Shown here one piece after another: positions 10,081 through 18,433 of a DNA stretch of 64,000 nucleotides; the stretch's first letter is position 1; each line of letters starts with the position of its first letter. The stretch is from Paraburkholderia monticola (GTDB lineage: Bacteria; Pseudomonadota; Gammaproteobacteria; Burkholderiales; Burkholderiaceae), in contig NZ_LRBG01000003.1 of NCBI RefSeq assembly GCF_001580545.1, forward strand, positions 124,001-188,000, read 5' to 3'. The notes below the pieces were generated by a model. It saw only the letters and a program-made list of their open reading frames with translations. It ran no database searches and was not told the DNA's origin. Both the position numbers and the translations under genes were made by a program.

Positions 10081-10116
10081 AAAAAGCCGCTGTCCCACAA
10101 GGACAGCGGCTTTTTT
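10081..10116 (+). terminator. Rho-independent terminator after tRNA
   Basis: The perfect arms AAAAAGCCGCTGTCC and GGACAGCGGCTTTTT around the loop CACAA, followed by more T, form a strong intrinsic terminator 8 bases after the tRNA. Confidence 0.95.
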
Positions 10117-10188
10117 GTTTTCGCTTCGAGCCCTCCGCTGAGATCCCAGCATCGAAGGACTCACCTCCTCCCCCTCCGCCCGATTCAA

Positions 10189-10216
10189 GTGCACACCCTG
10201 ACACAGTTCAGTGCAC
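10189..10216 (+). promoter_or_regulatory. Paired GTGCAC motifs, possible activator site
   Basis: Two copies of GTGCAC (10189-10194 and 10211-10216) are spaced 22 bases centre to centre, about two helical turns, and lie roughly 100 bases upstream of the sigma-54-like element. TGCAC half sites resemble those of NtrC, but the internal spacing is not the usual one, so the assignment is speculative. The rest of 10117-10350 shows no gene. Confidence 0.25.
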
Positions 10217-10288
10217 CTCCTCCCCGCCCCAGGGCAAAACCTTCCCCTTCGCCCCACCAAACGCACGCCCAGTCCCAGACATCTCCGC

Positions 10289-10304
10289 TGGCACACTTCC
10301 CGCT
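10289..10304 (+). promoter_or_regulatory. Candidate sigma-54 promoter of the guanidine operon
   Basis: TGGCAC at 10289-10294, with GG and GC exactly 10 bases apart (GC at 10302-10303), fits the -24/-12 rule of sigma-54 promoters. The -12 half is CCGCT rather than the consensus TTGCT, so it is a weak match. Initiation would fall about 35-40 bases before the riboswitch aptamer. I saw no convincing sigma-70 promoter in the same place. Confidence 0.4.
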
Positions 10305-10354
10305 TTAAAGAGCGCGCAAGGAGCCGGCGCAACCACCGGTTCGACAAACAATCT

Positions 10355-10456
10355 GGAAATGGACGGCTAGGGTTCCGGCCTGCTTCACGCGGGTGCTGGT
10401 CCGAGAGCTGTCGACCTCAGGCGAGGTTACACGGCGGGACAAAAGCCCGGGAGAGA
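10355..10456 (+). ncRNA. Guanidine-I riboswitch (ykkC class)
   Basis: The conserved blocks of the guanidine-I aptamer occur in order: GGACGGCTAGGGTTCCGG (10361-10378), CTGGTCCGAGAG (10396-10407), and ACGGCGGGACAAAAGCCCGG followed by GAGA (10431-10454). This RNA binds guanidinium and turns on expression. It is placed about 60 bases before the start of the ABC importer gene, and no clear intrinsic terminator with a U-run was seen, so control may act on translation or through a structure I cannot resolve by eye (GGGAG at 10449 can pair with CTCCC at 10474). It tells the reader that the downstream carboxylase operon acts on guanidine. Confidence 0.93.
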
Positions 10457-10512
10457 ACGCGATGTTTGCGCTGCTCCCTGCCGTCGCTAACCGTCCCCTC
10501 CGAGGTCAACCC

Positions 10513-11583
10513 ATGTTCAAGCTCGTTCGCTGTCTTGGCATTGCCGCCGTCTCCCTCGCCACCTTCGCCTCGAGCCCCACGTTCGCCGCGGGCCGCAACG
10601 ACTTCAAGGTTTGCTGGACCATCTACGCCGGCTGGATGCCATGGGGTCAGGCGAAAACCCAAGGCATCGTCTCCAAATGGGCCAGCAAATACGGCATCAA
10701 GGTCGATGTCGTGCAACTGAACGACTACGTCGAGTCCATCAATCAGTACACGGCCGGCAAGTTCGATGGCTGCGCCATGACCAACATGGATGCGCTCACG
10801 ATTCCCGCTTCGGGCGGCGTGGATTCGACGGCCCTGATCGTCAGCGACTATTCGAACGGCAACGACGGCGTGCTGATGAAGGGCAAGGGCAAACAGATCG
10901 CCGACCTGAAGGGACAGCAGGTCAACCTCGTGCAGTTCTCCGTCTCGCACTACCTGCTCGCCCGCGCGCTCGAAAGCGCGCATATGAGCGAGCGCGACCT
11001 CAAGGTCGTGAACACCTCGGATGCCGACATCTCGGGCGCCTTCTCCACGCCCACGGTTCATAACGCGGTCACCTGGAACCCGATGCTCGCCGACCTGAAG
11101 TCCCAGCCGAACGTCAGCGAAGTATTCGACTCCAGCAAGATCCCCGGCGAAATCATGGACATGATGGTCGTCAACACGAAGACGCTGCAGGAGAACCCGG
11201 CCCTCGGCAAGGCGCTCACCGGCGCATGGTTCGAAATGGTCGCGCTGATGCACACGGACTCCGCGGCCAGCACGTCCGCGCTGACCGCGATGGCGAAGGC
11301 CTCCGGCACCGACCTCGCCAACTTCAAGGGCCAACTGTCGACGACCGCTCTCTTCTATTCTCCGCAAGCCGCGCTCGACTTCGTCACGAGCCCCGACATG
11401 CCGAAGATCATGACGCGCGTCGCGAAGTTCTCTTTCGATCACGGCCTGCTCGGCCAGGACGCGAAGAGCGCCGACGCGGTCGGCATGGCGTTCGACAAGG
11501 GCGTCGTGGTCGGCAACAAGAACAACGTCAAGCTGCGCTTCGACCCGTCCTACGTCGCGATGGCGGCCGCGGGCAAGCTCTGA
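10513..11583 (+). CDS. Guanidine/urea-type ABC transporter substrate-binding protein
   Basis: The 356-residue periplasmic protein starts with a signal peptide MFKLVRCLGIAAVSLATFASSPTFAAG, probably cleaved near residue 24. The mature part begins DFKVCWTIYAGWMPWGQAKTQGIVSKWASKYGIKVDVVQLNDYVESINQYTAGKFDGCAMTNMDAL, the NMT1/SsuA-like fold seen in importers linked to urea carboxylase gene clusters. It would deliver guanidinium, or a related small nitrogen compound, to the membrane permease encoded next. ATG 10513 was chosen because it starts the signal peptide and has GAGG seven bases upstream; an in-frame ATG at 10462 would add a non-signal extension. It is the first gene under riboswitch control. 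Confidence 0.9.
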   Translation: MFKLVRCLGIAAVSLATFASSPTFAAGRNDFKVCWTIYAGWMPWGQAKTQGIVSKWASKYGIKVDVVQLNDYVESINQYTAGKFDGCAMTNMDALTIPASGGVDSTALIVSDYSNGNDGVLMKGKGKQIADLKGQQVNLVQFSVSHYLLARALESAHMSERDLKVVNTSDADISGAFSTPTVHNAVTWNPMLADLKSQPNVSEVFDSSKIPGEIMDMMVVNTKTLQENPALGKALTGAWFEMVALMHTDSAASTSALTAMAKASGTDLANFKGQLSTTALFYSPQAALDFVTSPDMPKIMTRVAKFSFDHGLLGQDAKSADAVGMAFDKGVVVGNKNNVKLRFDPSYVAMAAAGKL

Positions 11584-11656
11584 GAAGGATCGTCCAGGCT
11601 CTCGCTGCGGGCCCGCACGCCGGGCTCGCATTCCAGCTCTTAACCAGGCGCTCACC

Positions 11657-12469
11657 ATGCGACTCATCAATCGACATCCGAGCCGGATCGGCGGCCTGAT
11701 GCTGCTCCTGCTGCCGTTCGTCGTGCTATGCGCGGTCTACTTCACCGGCTCCTCGATGCGGCTCTCGCTCAATCCCGATGACAAGCTGCTGCCGAGCGCG
11801 ACGCAAATGAGCGATGCAGTGAAGCTGGCCGCCTTCACCGAGGATAAGCGCACCGGCGAGTATCTGTTGTGGGCGGACACGCTGGCGAGCTTGCGCAGGC
11901 TCGGTATCGGCCTCGTCGCGAGTGCCGTCATCGCGCTCGTCGCCGCGATCGCGACCGGTTCGCTTCCGCTCGTCAGCGCGACGCTCTCGCCGTTCATCAC
12001 CGTGATCTCGATGGTGCCACCGCTAGCGGTGCTGCCGATCCTGTTCATCGTGTTCGGGCTCGATGAGTTGTCGAAGGTCGTACTGATCGTCGTGGGCATC
12101 ACACCGGTGATCATTCGCGATCTGCATGCTCGCGCCCGCGAGATTCCGGCCGAGCTGTGGGTCAAGGCCCAGACGCTCGGCGCCACCAGCTGGACCCTGA
12201 TCCTGCGTCTGGTGCTGCCGCAACTGCTGCCGCGTCTGCTGGTGGCGACGCGTCTGTCGCTCGGCGCGGCGTGGCTCTTTCTGATTGCGGCCGAAGCGAT
12301 CGCGTCGACCGATGGCCTCGGCTATCGGATCTTCCTCGTGCGCCGCTATCTGTCGATGGACCTGATCCTGCCGTACGTCGCGTGGATCACGCTGCTCGCA
12401 TGGCTCACCGACGAGCTGCTACGCCGCATCACGCAGTGGTGCTTCCCCTGGTACGGAGGCGCGCGATGA
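11657..12469 (+). CDS. ABC transporter permease (guanidine operon)
   Basis: This 270-residue inner-membrane protein has a first helix MLLLLPFVVLCAVYF, a short periplasmic segment and then the binding-protein-dependent transport core of five helices. The EAA loop, which contacts the ATPase, is RAREIPAELWVKAQTLGATSWTLILRLVLPQLLP. Family relatives serve taurine, nitrate and aliphatic sulfonate systems, and one branch accompanies urea/guanidine carboxylase. Its last codons overlap the ATPase start by 4 bases (ATGA), so the two are translationally coupled. A 73-base gap separates it from the binding-protein gene. Confidence 0.92.
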   Translation: MRLINRHPSRIGGLMLLLLPFVVLCAVYFTGSSMRLSLNPDDKLLPSATQMSDAVKLAAFTEDKRTGEYLLWADTLASLRRLGIGLVASAVIALVAAIATGSLPLVSATLSPFITVISMVPPLAVLPILFIVFGLDELSKVVLIVVGITPVIIRDLHARAREIPAELWVKAQTLGATSWTLILRLVLPQLLPRLLVATRLSLGAAWLFLIAAEAIASTDGLGYRIFLVRRYLSMDLILPYVAWITLLAWLTDELLRRITQWCFPWYGGAR

Positions 12470-13257
12470 TCGAAGTCCGCAACGTCTGGAAAGAGTACGG
12501 CGACCAGGTCGTGCTCGAGCGCTTGAATCTGACCGTCAAGGAAGGCGAGTTCTGTTCGATGGTGGGCGCATCGGGCTGCGGCAAATCGACGTTTCTGCGC
12601 TTGCTGCTCGGTCAGGAGCGCGTGACGCGCGGCGAGATCCTGCTGGACGGCAAGCCGCTGCCCGGCGAACCGGACCGGCATCGCGGCGTCGTGTTTCAAC
12701 GCTACTCGGTATTCGACCACTTGAGCGTGCTGCGCAACGTCATGCTGGGGCTCGAGCTTCCACGCGCGAAGTTCACCGGCCGGCTATTCGGTGCCCAACG
12801 GCACGTGGCGCGAGACGAGGCCGTCGCCATGCTGGAGCGCGTCGGCCTCGGCGCCGCATTGAACAAGTTTCCGCAGCAGCTCTCGGGCGGCATGCAGCAA
12901 CGCCTCGCCATCGCGCAAGCGCTGATGATGAAGCCTCGCGTGCTGCTGCTCGACGAGCCGTTCGGCGCGCTCGACCCCGGCATTCGCAAGGACATGCACG
13001 CGCTGCTCTCCGACCTGTGGCGCGAATCGAAGCTCACGATCTTCATGGTCACGCATGACCTGAAAGAAGGCTTCACGTTGGGAAGCCGCGTGCTGGTGTT
13101 CGACAAGGTGCGCGTCGACCCGCAGGCACCGGGCGCCTATGGCGCGCGCATCACCTACAACATTCCGCTCGACCGTAGCCGCGCTTCCGTCTCTGCCGTG
13201 CATATCGCCGAGGCGGCCGTGCGAGGCGCCGCCCCGATCGAACTGCTCTCCGACTGA
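12466..13257 (+). CDS. ABC transporter ATP-binding protein (guanidine operon)
   Basis: The 263-residue cytoplasmic ATPase powers the importer. Walker A is GASGCGKST near residue 35, the Q-loop is in GVVFQRYSVFDHLSVLRNV, the ABC signature is LSGGMQQRLAIAQAL, and Walker B is VLLLDEPFGALD, followed by the switch histidine in IFMVTHDLKEG. The C-terminus adds about 40 residues that are less conserved. The ATG at 12466 lies inside the end of the permease gene. The order binding protein, permease, ATPase and then the two deiminase subunits is the standard one for this cluster. Confidence 0.93.
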   Translation: MIEVRNVWKEYGDQVVLERLNLTVKEGEFCSMVGASGCGKSTFLRLLLGQERVTRGEILLDGKPLPGEPDRHRGVVFQRYSVFDHLSVLRNVMLGLELPRAKFTGRLFGAQRHVARDEAVAMLERVGLGAALNKFPQQLSGGMQQRLAIAQALMMKPRVLLLDEPFGALDPGIRKDMHALLSDLWRESKLTIFMVTHDLKEGFTLGSRVLVFDKVRVDPQAPGAYGARITYNIPLDRSRASVSAVHIAEAAVRGAAPIELLSD

Positions 13258-13270
13258 AGGGAACACAGGT

Positions 13271-13987
13271 ATGAACTCTGGTACGACCTTACTGCTTGAA
13301 GAAACCGTCCCGGGTGGCGGTCATACGTCGCTGATCGTCAGGCGCGGGCAATCGCTGCGCATTACCGACCTGCGTGGCGGTGCGAACGTCAGCGTGATGA
13401 TGGTCAATGCGACCGAGAAAAGCGAACGGCTCAATCTGCCGGATTCGCTGAAGTGCCAGCACACGGCCAAGCTCACCGTTGGACACTGCCTGTACTCCGA
13501 CATGGGCCGCGTGCTTGCCGCGATCGTCGTGGATACCTGTGGCTGGCACGACAGCATCGGCGGTGTGTCGAACGCCGACGAGGTTCGCGAACGATACGGC
13601 GCGGGCCGCTACCAGGAGCTGCGCAACGCGTTCCACCGCAACGGCACGGACAACCTGCTCGTCGAAATGGGCAAGTGGGGGCTCGGCATCACCGACCTGC
13701 TGATGACGCTCAACCTGTTCAGCCGTGTCGACGTCAGCGACGACGGCTCGCTGAACTTCGTTCCCGGCAACTCGAAGGCCGGCGACTACGTCGAGCTCTA
13801 CGCGCCGATGAACACGCTCGTCGTGCTCACCGCGATCCAGCATCCGCTCGACCCGAATCCCGAGTACGCGCCGAGGCCCGTCAAGCTCGAATTGAGCGAC
13901 GCGCGCCCCGCTATCGCCGAAGTTTGCCGTACCGCATGCGAAGAGAACGTACGCGGTTTCATCAACACAGAACGCTTCTTTCTTTGA
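13271..13987 (+). CDS. cgdA: Carboxyguanidine deiminase subunit A (urea-carboxylase-associated protein 1, DUF1989)
   Basis: The 238-residue protein belongs to the DUF1989 family, long annotated urea-carboxylase-associated protein 1. Family members in guanidine clusters were shown to form, with the next gene product, a heteromeric enzyme that removes ammonia from carboxyguanidine and yields allophanate. Visible marks are RRGQSLRITDLRGGANVSVMMVNA, a Cys/His set in DTCGWHDSIGG and CRTACEEN, and LFSRVDVSDDGSL; the Cys and His residues probably bind a metal. ATG 13271 has AAGGGA eight bases upstream. It follows the ATPase by 13 bases, in the same operon. The deiminase role is transferred from family knowledge plus the riboswitch. 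Confidence 0.88.
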   Translation: MNSGTTLLLEETVPGGGHTSLIVRRGQSLRITDLRGGANVSVMMVNATEKSERLNLPDSLKCQHTAKLTVGHCLYSDMGRVLAAIVVDTCGWHDSIGGVSNADEVRERYGAGRYQELRNAFHRNGTDNLLVEMGKWGLGITDLLMTLNLFSRVDVSDDGSLNFVPGNSKAGDYVELYAPMNTLVVLTAIQHPLDPNPEYAPRPVKLELSDARPAIAEVCRTACEENVRGFINTERFFL

Positions 13988-14002
13988 GCGAAGGCCATGC
14001 TT

Positions 14003-14644
14003 ATGACTAGCACGCTTATCGTCAGCGACAAACGTCCGGAAACCGCGGTTTATCGCGCGACACTCGCCGCGGGCGAGCCGTGGCTTCACGAGGTGAAGGC
14101 CGGGCAAACGCTGCGCGTCGTCGATCTCGAAGGCAACCAGGCGGTCGACACGCTGTTCTACAGCCTCGCCGATCCGCGCGAGCGCTTCGATCCGCAACGC
14201 ACGTTGCGCCGGCAAAAGAGCCTCTACCTGACATCGGGCTCGGTGCTGTATTCGAACCTCGGCAATCCGATGCTGACGATCGTCGCCGATACGTGCGGGC
14301 GCCACGACACGCTCGGCGGTGCCTGCGCGCAGGAGAGCAACACGGTGCGCTACGCATTGGAGAAGCGCTACATGCACAGCTGCCGCGACAACTTCCTGCG
14401 CGCCTGCGCGCATGACGGCCGTCTGTCGAAGCAGGACATCGGCGCGAACGTGAACTTTTTCATGAACGTGCCGGTGACGTCCGAAGGCGGCCTCAGCTTC
14501 GAAGACGGCATTTCCGCGCCGGGCAAGTACGTCGAATTGCGCGCCGAGATGGACGTCATCGTGCTGATCTCCAACTGCCCGCAGCTGAACAATCCGTGCA
14601 ACGCGTACAACCCGACGCCCGCGGAGCTGCTGATATGGAACTGA
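14003..14644 (+). CDS. cgdB: Carboxyguanidine deiminase subunit B (urea-carboxylase-associated protein 2, DUF1989)
   Basis: This 213-residue DUF1989 protein is the partner of the preceding subunit. It has [52 protein letters not shown] and [37 protein letters not shown], and ends [18 protein letters not shown]. The [11 protein letters not shown] block repeats the DTCGWHDSIGG block of subunit A, which shows that the two are paralogues. I prefer ATG 14003 because AAGG stands eight bases before it; ATG 13997 is only two bases from that site. The last codons overlap the start of a small ORF at 14635. Confidence 0.88.
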   Translation: MTSTLIVSDKRPETAVYRATLAAGEPWLHEVKAGQTLRVVDLEGNQAVDTLFYSLADPRERFDPQRTLRRQKSLYLTSGSVLYSNLGNPMLTIVADTCGRHDTLGGACAQESNTVRYALEKRYMHSCRDNFLRACAHDGRLSKQDIGANVNFFMNVPVTSEGGLSFEDGISAPGKYVELRAEMDVIVLISNCPQLNNPCNAYNPTPAELLIWN

Positions 14645-14739
14645 AGCGGATCCGCCATTGGCTGTTCCTGATCATGCTGGTTCGCGCGGGGCGCTACTTC
14701 ACCCGGTCGCGCGACGAGCTGACCCAGATAGATCGCTGA
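14635..14739 (+). CDS. Putative 34-residue membrane-associated small protein in guanidine operon
   Basis: A short frame begins with ATG overlapping the last codons of cgdB and ends at TGA 14739. It encodes 34 residues beginning [19 protein letters not shown] and ending ELTQIDR: a basic N-terminus, a hydrophobic stretch HWLFLIMLV and a charged tail. Evidence that it is translated is a GGAG site eight bases before the ATG, the coupling overlap with the upstream stop, and a strong preference for G or C in third codon positions (about 28 of 33 by my count), as in the neighbouring genes. I do not recognise any family. It might be a small accessory protein, or a chance frame in the gap before the carboxylase gene. 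Confidence 0.5.
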   Translation: MELKRIRHWLFLIMLVRAGRYFTRSRDELTQIDR

Positions 14740-14815
14740 CGCGACTTCGGCCGTGGACGACCACGGCCGGTCATTCCCACGGCGGGACGGCCCGCCTCGA
14801 ATCAACACACCTTCC

Positions 14816-17800
14816 ATGTTCGAGAAGATTCTGATCGCCAATCGCGGCGCTATCGCGTGCCGCATTCTCCGGACGTTGCGCGAACTCGACGTCACCGGCG
14901 TCGCCATCTACGCGGAAGCCGACCGGGCGAGCCGCCACGTCAGCGAGGCGCCTGTCGCGCATGCGCTCGGCGAGGGCCCCGCCGCGCTGACCTATCTCGA
15001 CGTGGACAAGATCCTCGCGATCGCCCGTCGCGAAGGCGTGCAGGCGATCCATCCCGGCTACGGGTTCTTATCCGAGAACGCGGCATTCGGCGAAGCCTGC
15101 GAAGCGGCCGGCATCGCGTTCATCGGACCGACGCCCGCACAGCTGCGCGCGTTCGGCCTCAAGCACACCGCCCGCGAAATCGCGGCGAACCAGGGCGTGC
15201 CGATGCTCGAAGGCACCGGGCTGCTCGCGGACGTGCCGGCGGCGCTCGCGGCCGCGCGGACCATCGGCTATCCGGTGATGTTGAAAAGCACCGCGGGCGG
15301 CGGCGGCATCGGCATGCGGGTGTGCTGGAATGCCGACGAGCTCGGCGCCCATTTCGACGCGGTCAAACGTCTCGGCGAAAACAACTTCAGCGATGCCGGC
15401 GTGTTTCTCGAGAAGTACATCGAGCGGGCGCGGCATCTGGAAGTGCAGGTATTCGGCGATGGCAAAGGCGACGCGATTGCGCTCGGCGTGCGCGACTGCT
15501 CGGTGCAGCGTCGTAATCAGAAGGTACTCGAAGAGACGCCCGCGCCTTGCCTGCCGGACGGCATTCCGGCCGCGCTGTGCGAGGCCGCGGTCAAGCTCGC
15601 GAAGGCCGTCGACTATCGCTCCGCCGGCACCGTCGAGTTCGTGTACGACAGCGCGGCCGAACAGTTCTACTTCCTCGAAGTGAACACCCGTCTGCAGGTC
15701 GAGCACGGCGTCACCGAGCAGGTGTGGGGCGTCGATCTCGTGCGCTGGATGATCGAGCTCGCGGCCGGCACGCTCGCCCCGTTGAAGGAACTCGCGGCGC
15801 GTCTGACGCCGCGAGGACACGCGATCCAGGCGCGGCTCTACGCGGAAGACCCGGGTCGTGATTTCAAACCCAGTCCGGGCCTCCTGACCGATGTCGCGTT
15901 CCCGCACGCGGACGGCCGCGCTCTGCGCATCGATACGTGGATCGAAGCCGGTTGCGAAGTGCCGCCTTACTTCGACCCGATGCTCGCGAAGGTGATCGCC
16001 TGGTCGCCGAGTCGCGATGAAGCGCGCCATGCGCTCGACGAAGCGTTGCGCAGCACCCGGCTCTACGGCGTCGAGACGAATCGCGACTATCTGCGCCAGA
16101 TTCTGCGGGACCGGCCGTTCGCGTCGGGCGAACCGTGGACGCGATGTCTCGAAGGGCTCAGATATCAGGCCAGCACGGTCGAAGTCGTCAGCGGCGGCAC
16201 GCAAACGACGGTGCAGGACTATCCGGGCCGGCTCGGCTATTGGGCAGTCGGCATCCCACCGTCGGGGCCGATGGATGACCGCGCGATGCGGCTCGGCAAT
16301 CGCCTGCTCGGCAATGCGGCCGACGCCGCGGCTCTCGAAGTCACGATGAGCGGGCCGACACTGCGCTTTAACGCCGACGCGGTGGTCGCCATCACGGGCG
16401 CGCAGATTCCGGTGCTGCTCGACGACGTCGCGCAGCCGCTGAACACGAGCTTCCACGTACCGGCGGGTTCGACGCTCACGCTCGGCACGATCCGTGGCGC
16501 AGGCGCGCGCGCTTACCTGTGCGTGCGCGGCGGCTTCGATGTCGCGCTCTACCTCGGCAGCCGCAGCACCTTTACGCTCGGTCAGTTCGGCGGGCATGGC
16601 GGCCGTGCGATCCGCGCCGGCGACGTGCTGCATCTTTATCCGCTCGACGATCCGCATACCGGCGCCGCGCTCGCCGATGTGCCGTCGCTCGACGGCGTAC
16701 GCACCCTTCGCGTGATCTATGGCCCGCATGGTGCGCCCGAATACTTCAGCGAGCGCTATATCGCGCAGCTGCTCGACATCGAGTGGGAGGTTCACTTCAA
16801 CTCCAGCCGTACCGGCGTGCGCCTGATCGGACCGAAACCCGAATGGGCGCGCGAGGACGGCGGCGAGGCCGGACTGCATCCCTCGAACATTCACGACAAT
16901 CCATACGCGATCGGCGCCGTCGACTTCACCGGCGACATGCCGGTGATCCTCGGCCCCGACGGCCCGAGTCTCGGCGGCTTCGTGTGTCCGGTCACGATCA
17001 TCGAAGCGGATCTCTGGCAGATCGGCCAGCTGAAAGCGGGCGACAAGATCCGCTTCACTCCCGTCGAAGTCGAACAGGCGCGTGAAGCTGCGCGTGAGCG
17101 TCGCCAGGAACTGGCGAGCCTCGAGATCGCACGGAGCGCGCCGGTCGTAAGAAAAGCATCGCTGAGCTCGCCCATCGTGCTCGATACCGGCGCGGGGCGC
17201 GAGAGACTCGTCGCGCGTTTATCCGGCGATACGCATCTGCTGCTCGAAATCGGACCGGCGGAGCTCGATCTCGTTGCACGGTTCCGCGGACATGCGCTGA
17301 TGCAGTCACTCGCAGCGAAGCATCTGACGGGCGTCATCGATCTCACGCCCGGCATCCGTTCGCTGCAGATCCACTACTGGCCCGAGGATCTGCCGCTCGC
17401 GCGCTTGCTCGACATCGTCGGGCAGGCGTGGGACGAGGTCTTGCTGCACAAGGACCTGCGTGTGCCGTCGCGAATCGTTCATCTGCCGCTGTCCTGGGAT
17501 GATCCCGCGTGTCAGCTTGCGATCGAAAAATACATGACCACGGTGCGCAAGGATGCGCCGTGGTGTCCGAGCAACCTCGAATTCATTCGTCGCATCAACG
17601 ATCTCGACTCCATCGACGCGGTCAGGCAGATCGTCTTCGATGCGAGCTATCTCGTGATGGGACTCGGCGACGTGTACCTCGGCGCGCCGGTCGCGACACC
17701 GCTCGATCCGCGTCATCGTCTGGTCACGACCAAATACAACCCGGCCCGTACGTGGACCGCGGAGAACTCGGTCGGCATCGGCGGCGCGTATCTGTGCGTC

Positions 17801-18415
17801 TATGGCATGGAGGGACCGGGCGGATACCAGTTCGTCGGCCGCACGCTGCAGATGTGGAATCGCTATCGTGACGTCGCGGATTTCGCCGGCCAGCATTATT
17901 TGCTGCGCTTCTTCGATCAGATTCGCTTCTACGAAGTGTCGGCCGACGAACTGCTGCGCATTCGCGCGGACTTCCCGCTGGGGCGTTATCCGTTGCGGAT
18001 CGAAGAGTCCGAGCTTTCGCTGCCGGACTATCAGGCGTTCCTCGCCAGCGAATCCGTCAGCATCGAGCAGTTCCGTTCGAGGCAACAGGCGGCCTTCCAG
18101 GCGGAGCGCGAGCGGTGGCGTGAAGCGGGCAGCTCGGAAGAGTCGTTCGAGGCGCCGGTCACCGAAGACGCTCAGTTGGCGCCGCTGAAAGACGGCGAAG
18201 TCGCGGTGGACAGCGAGATTGCCGGCAGCCTCTGGCAAGTCAAAGTCAAAACCGGCGACACGGTCGACGCCGGCGACGTGCTGCTCATCATCGAGTCGAT
18301 GAAGATGGAGATCTCGGTGTGCGCGCCGTGTGCCGGAACCGTCGGCGAGATCTACGTGGCGCCGGGTTCGCCGGTGCGCGCCGGGCAACGCGTTGCGCTC
18401 ATCGCGCGTCACTAA
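14816..18415 (+). CDS. Biotin-dependent guanidine (urea-type) carboxylase
   Basis: The 1199-residue enzyme carboxylates guanidine, or urea, with ATP and bicarbonate. Residues 1-450 are a biotin carboxylase (MFEKILIANRGAIACRILRTL, STAGGGGIGMR, EVNTRLQVEHGVTEQVWG). Then comes the KipA-like AHS2 domain (VVSGGTQTTVQDYPGRLGYWAVGIPPSGPMDDRAMRLGN), a KipI-like AHS1 domain with DVYLGAPVATPLDPRHRLVTTKYNPARTW, and a C-terminal biotinyl domain with Lys-1163 in IIESMKMEIS. Older annotation would call it urea carboxylase. The guanidine-I riboswitch and cgdAB argue for guanidine as the true substrate, and enzymes of this cluster type have been shown to prefer guanidine. ATG 14816 starts the conserved N-terminus. 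The missing biotin ligase must be elsewhere. Confidence 0.92.
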   Translation: MFEKILIANRGAIACRILRTLRELDVTGVAIYAEADRASRHVSEAPVAHALGEGPAALTYLDVDKILAIARREGVQAIHPGYGFLSENAAFGEACEAAGIAFIGPTPAQLRAFGLKHTAREIAANQGVPMLEGTGLLADVPAALAAARTIGYPVMLKSTAGGGGIGMRVCWNADELGAHFDAVKRLGENNFSDAGVFLEKYIERARHLEVQVFGDGKGDAIALGVRDCSVQRRNQKVLEETPAPCLPDGIPAALCEAAVKLAKAVDYRSAGTVEFVYDSAAEQFYFLEVNTRLQVEHGVTEQVWGVDLVRWMIELAAGTLAPLKELAARLTPRGHAIQARLYAEDPGRDFKPSPGLLTDVAFPHADGRALRIDTWIEAGCEVPPYFDPMLAKVIAWSPSRDEARHALDEALRSTRLYGVETNRDYLRQILRDRPFASGEPWTRCLEGLRYQASTVEVVSGGTQTTVQDYPGRLGYWAVGIPPSGPMDDRAMRLGNRLLGNAADAAALEVTMSGPTLRFNADAVVAITGAQIPVLLDDVAQPLNTSFHVPAGSTLTLGTIRGAGARAYLCVRGGFDVALYLGSRSTFTLGQFGGHGGRAIRAGDVLHLYPLDDPHTGAALADVPSLDGVRTLRVIYGPHGAPEYFSERYIAQLLDIEWEVHFNSSRTGVRLIGPKPEWAREDGGEAGLHPSNIHDNPYAIGAVDFTGDMPVILGPDGPSLGGFVCPVTIIEADLWQIGQLKAGDKIRFTPVEVEQAREAARERRQELASLEIARSAPVVRKASLSSPIVLDTGAGRERLVARLSGDTHLLLEIGPAELDLVARFRGHALMQSLAAKHLTGVIDLTPGIRSLQIHYWPEDLPLARLLDIVGQAWDEVLLHKDLRVPSRIVHLPLSWDDPACQLAIEKYMTTVRKDAPWCPSNLEFIRRINDLDSIDAVRQIVFDASYLVMGLGDVYLGAPVATPLDPRHRLVTTKYNPARTWTAENSVGIGGAYLCVYGMEGPGGYQFVGRTLQMWNRYRDVADFAGQHYLLRFFDQIRFYEVSADELLRIRADFPLGRYPLRIEESELSLPDYQAFLASESVSIEQFRSRQQAAFQAERERWREAGSSEESFEAPVTEDAQLAPLKDGEVAVDSEIAGSLWQVKVKTGDTVDAGDVLLIIESMKMEISVCAPCAGTVGEIYVAPGSPVRAGQRVALIARH

Positions 18416-18433
18416 ATATCTGGACGAAAAATC

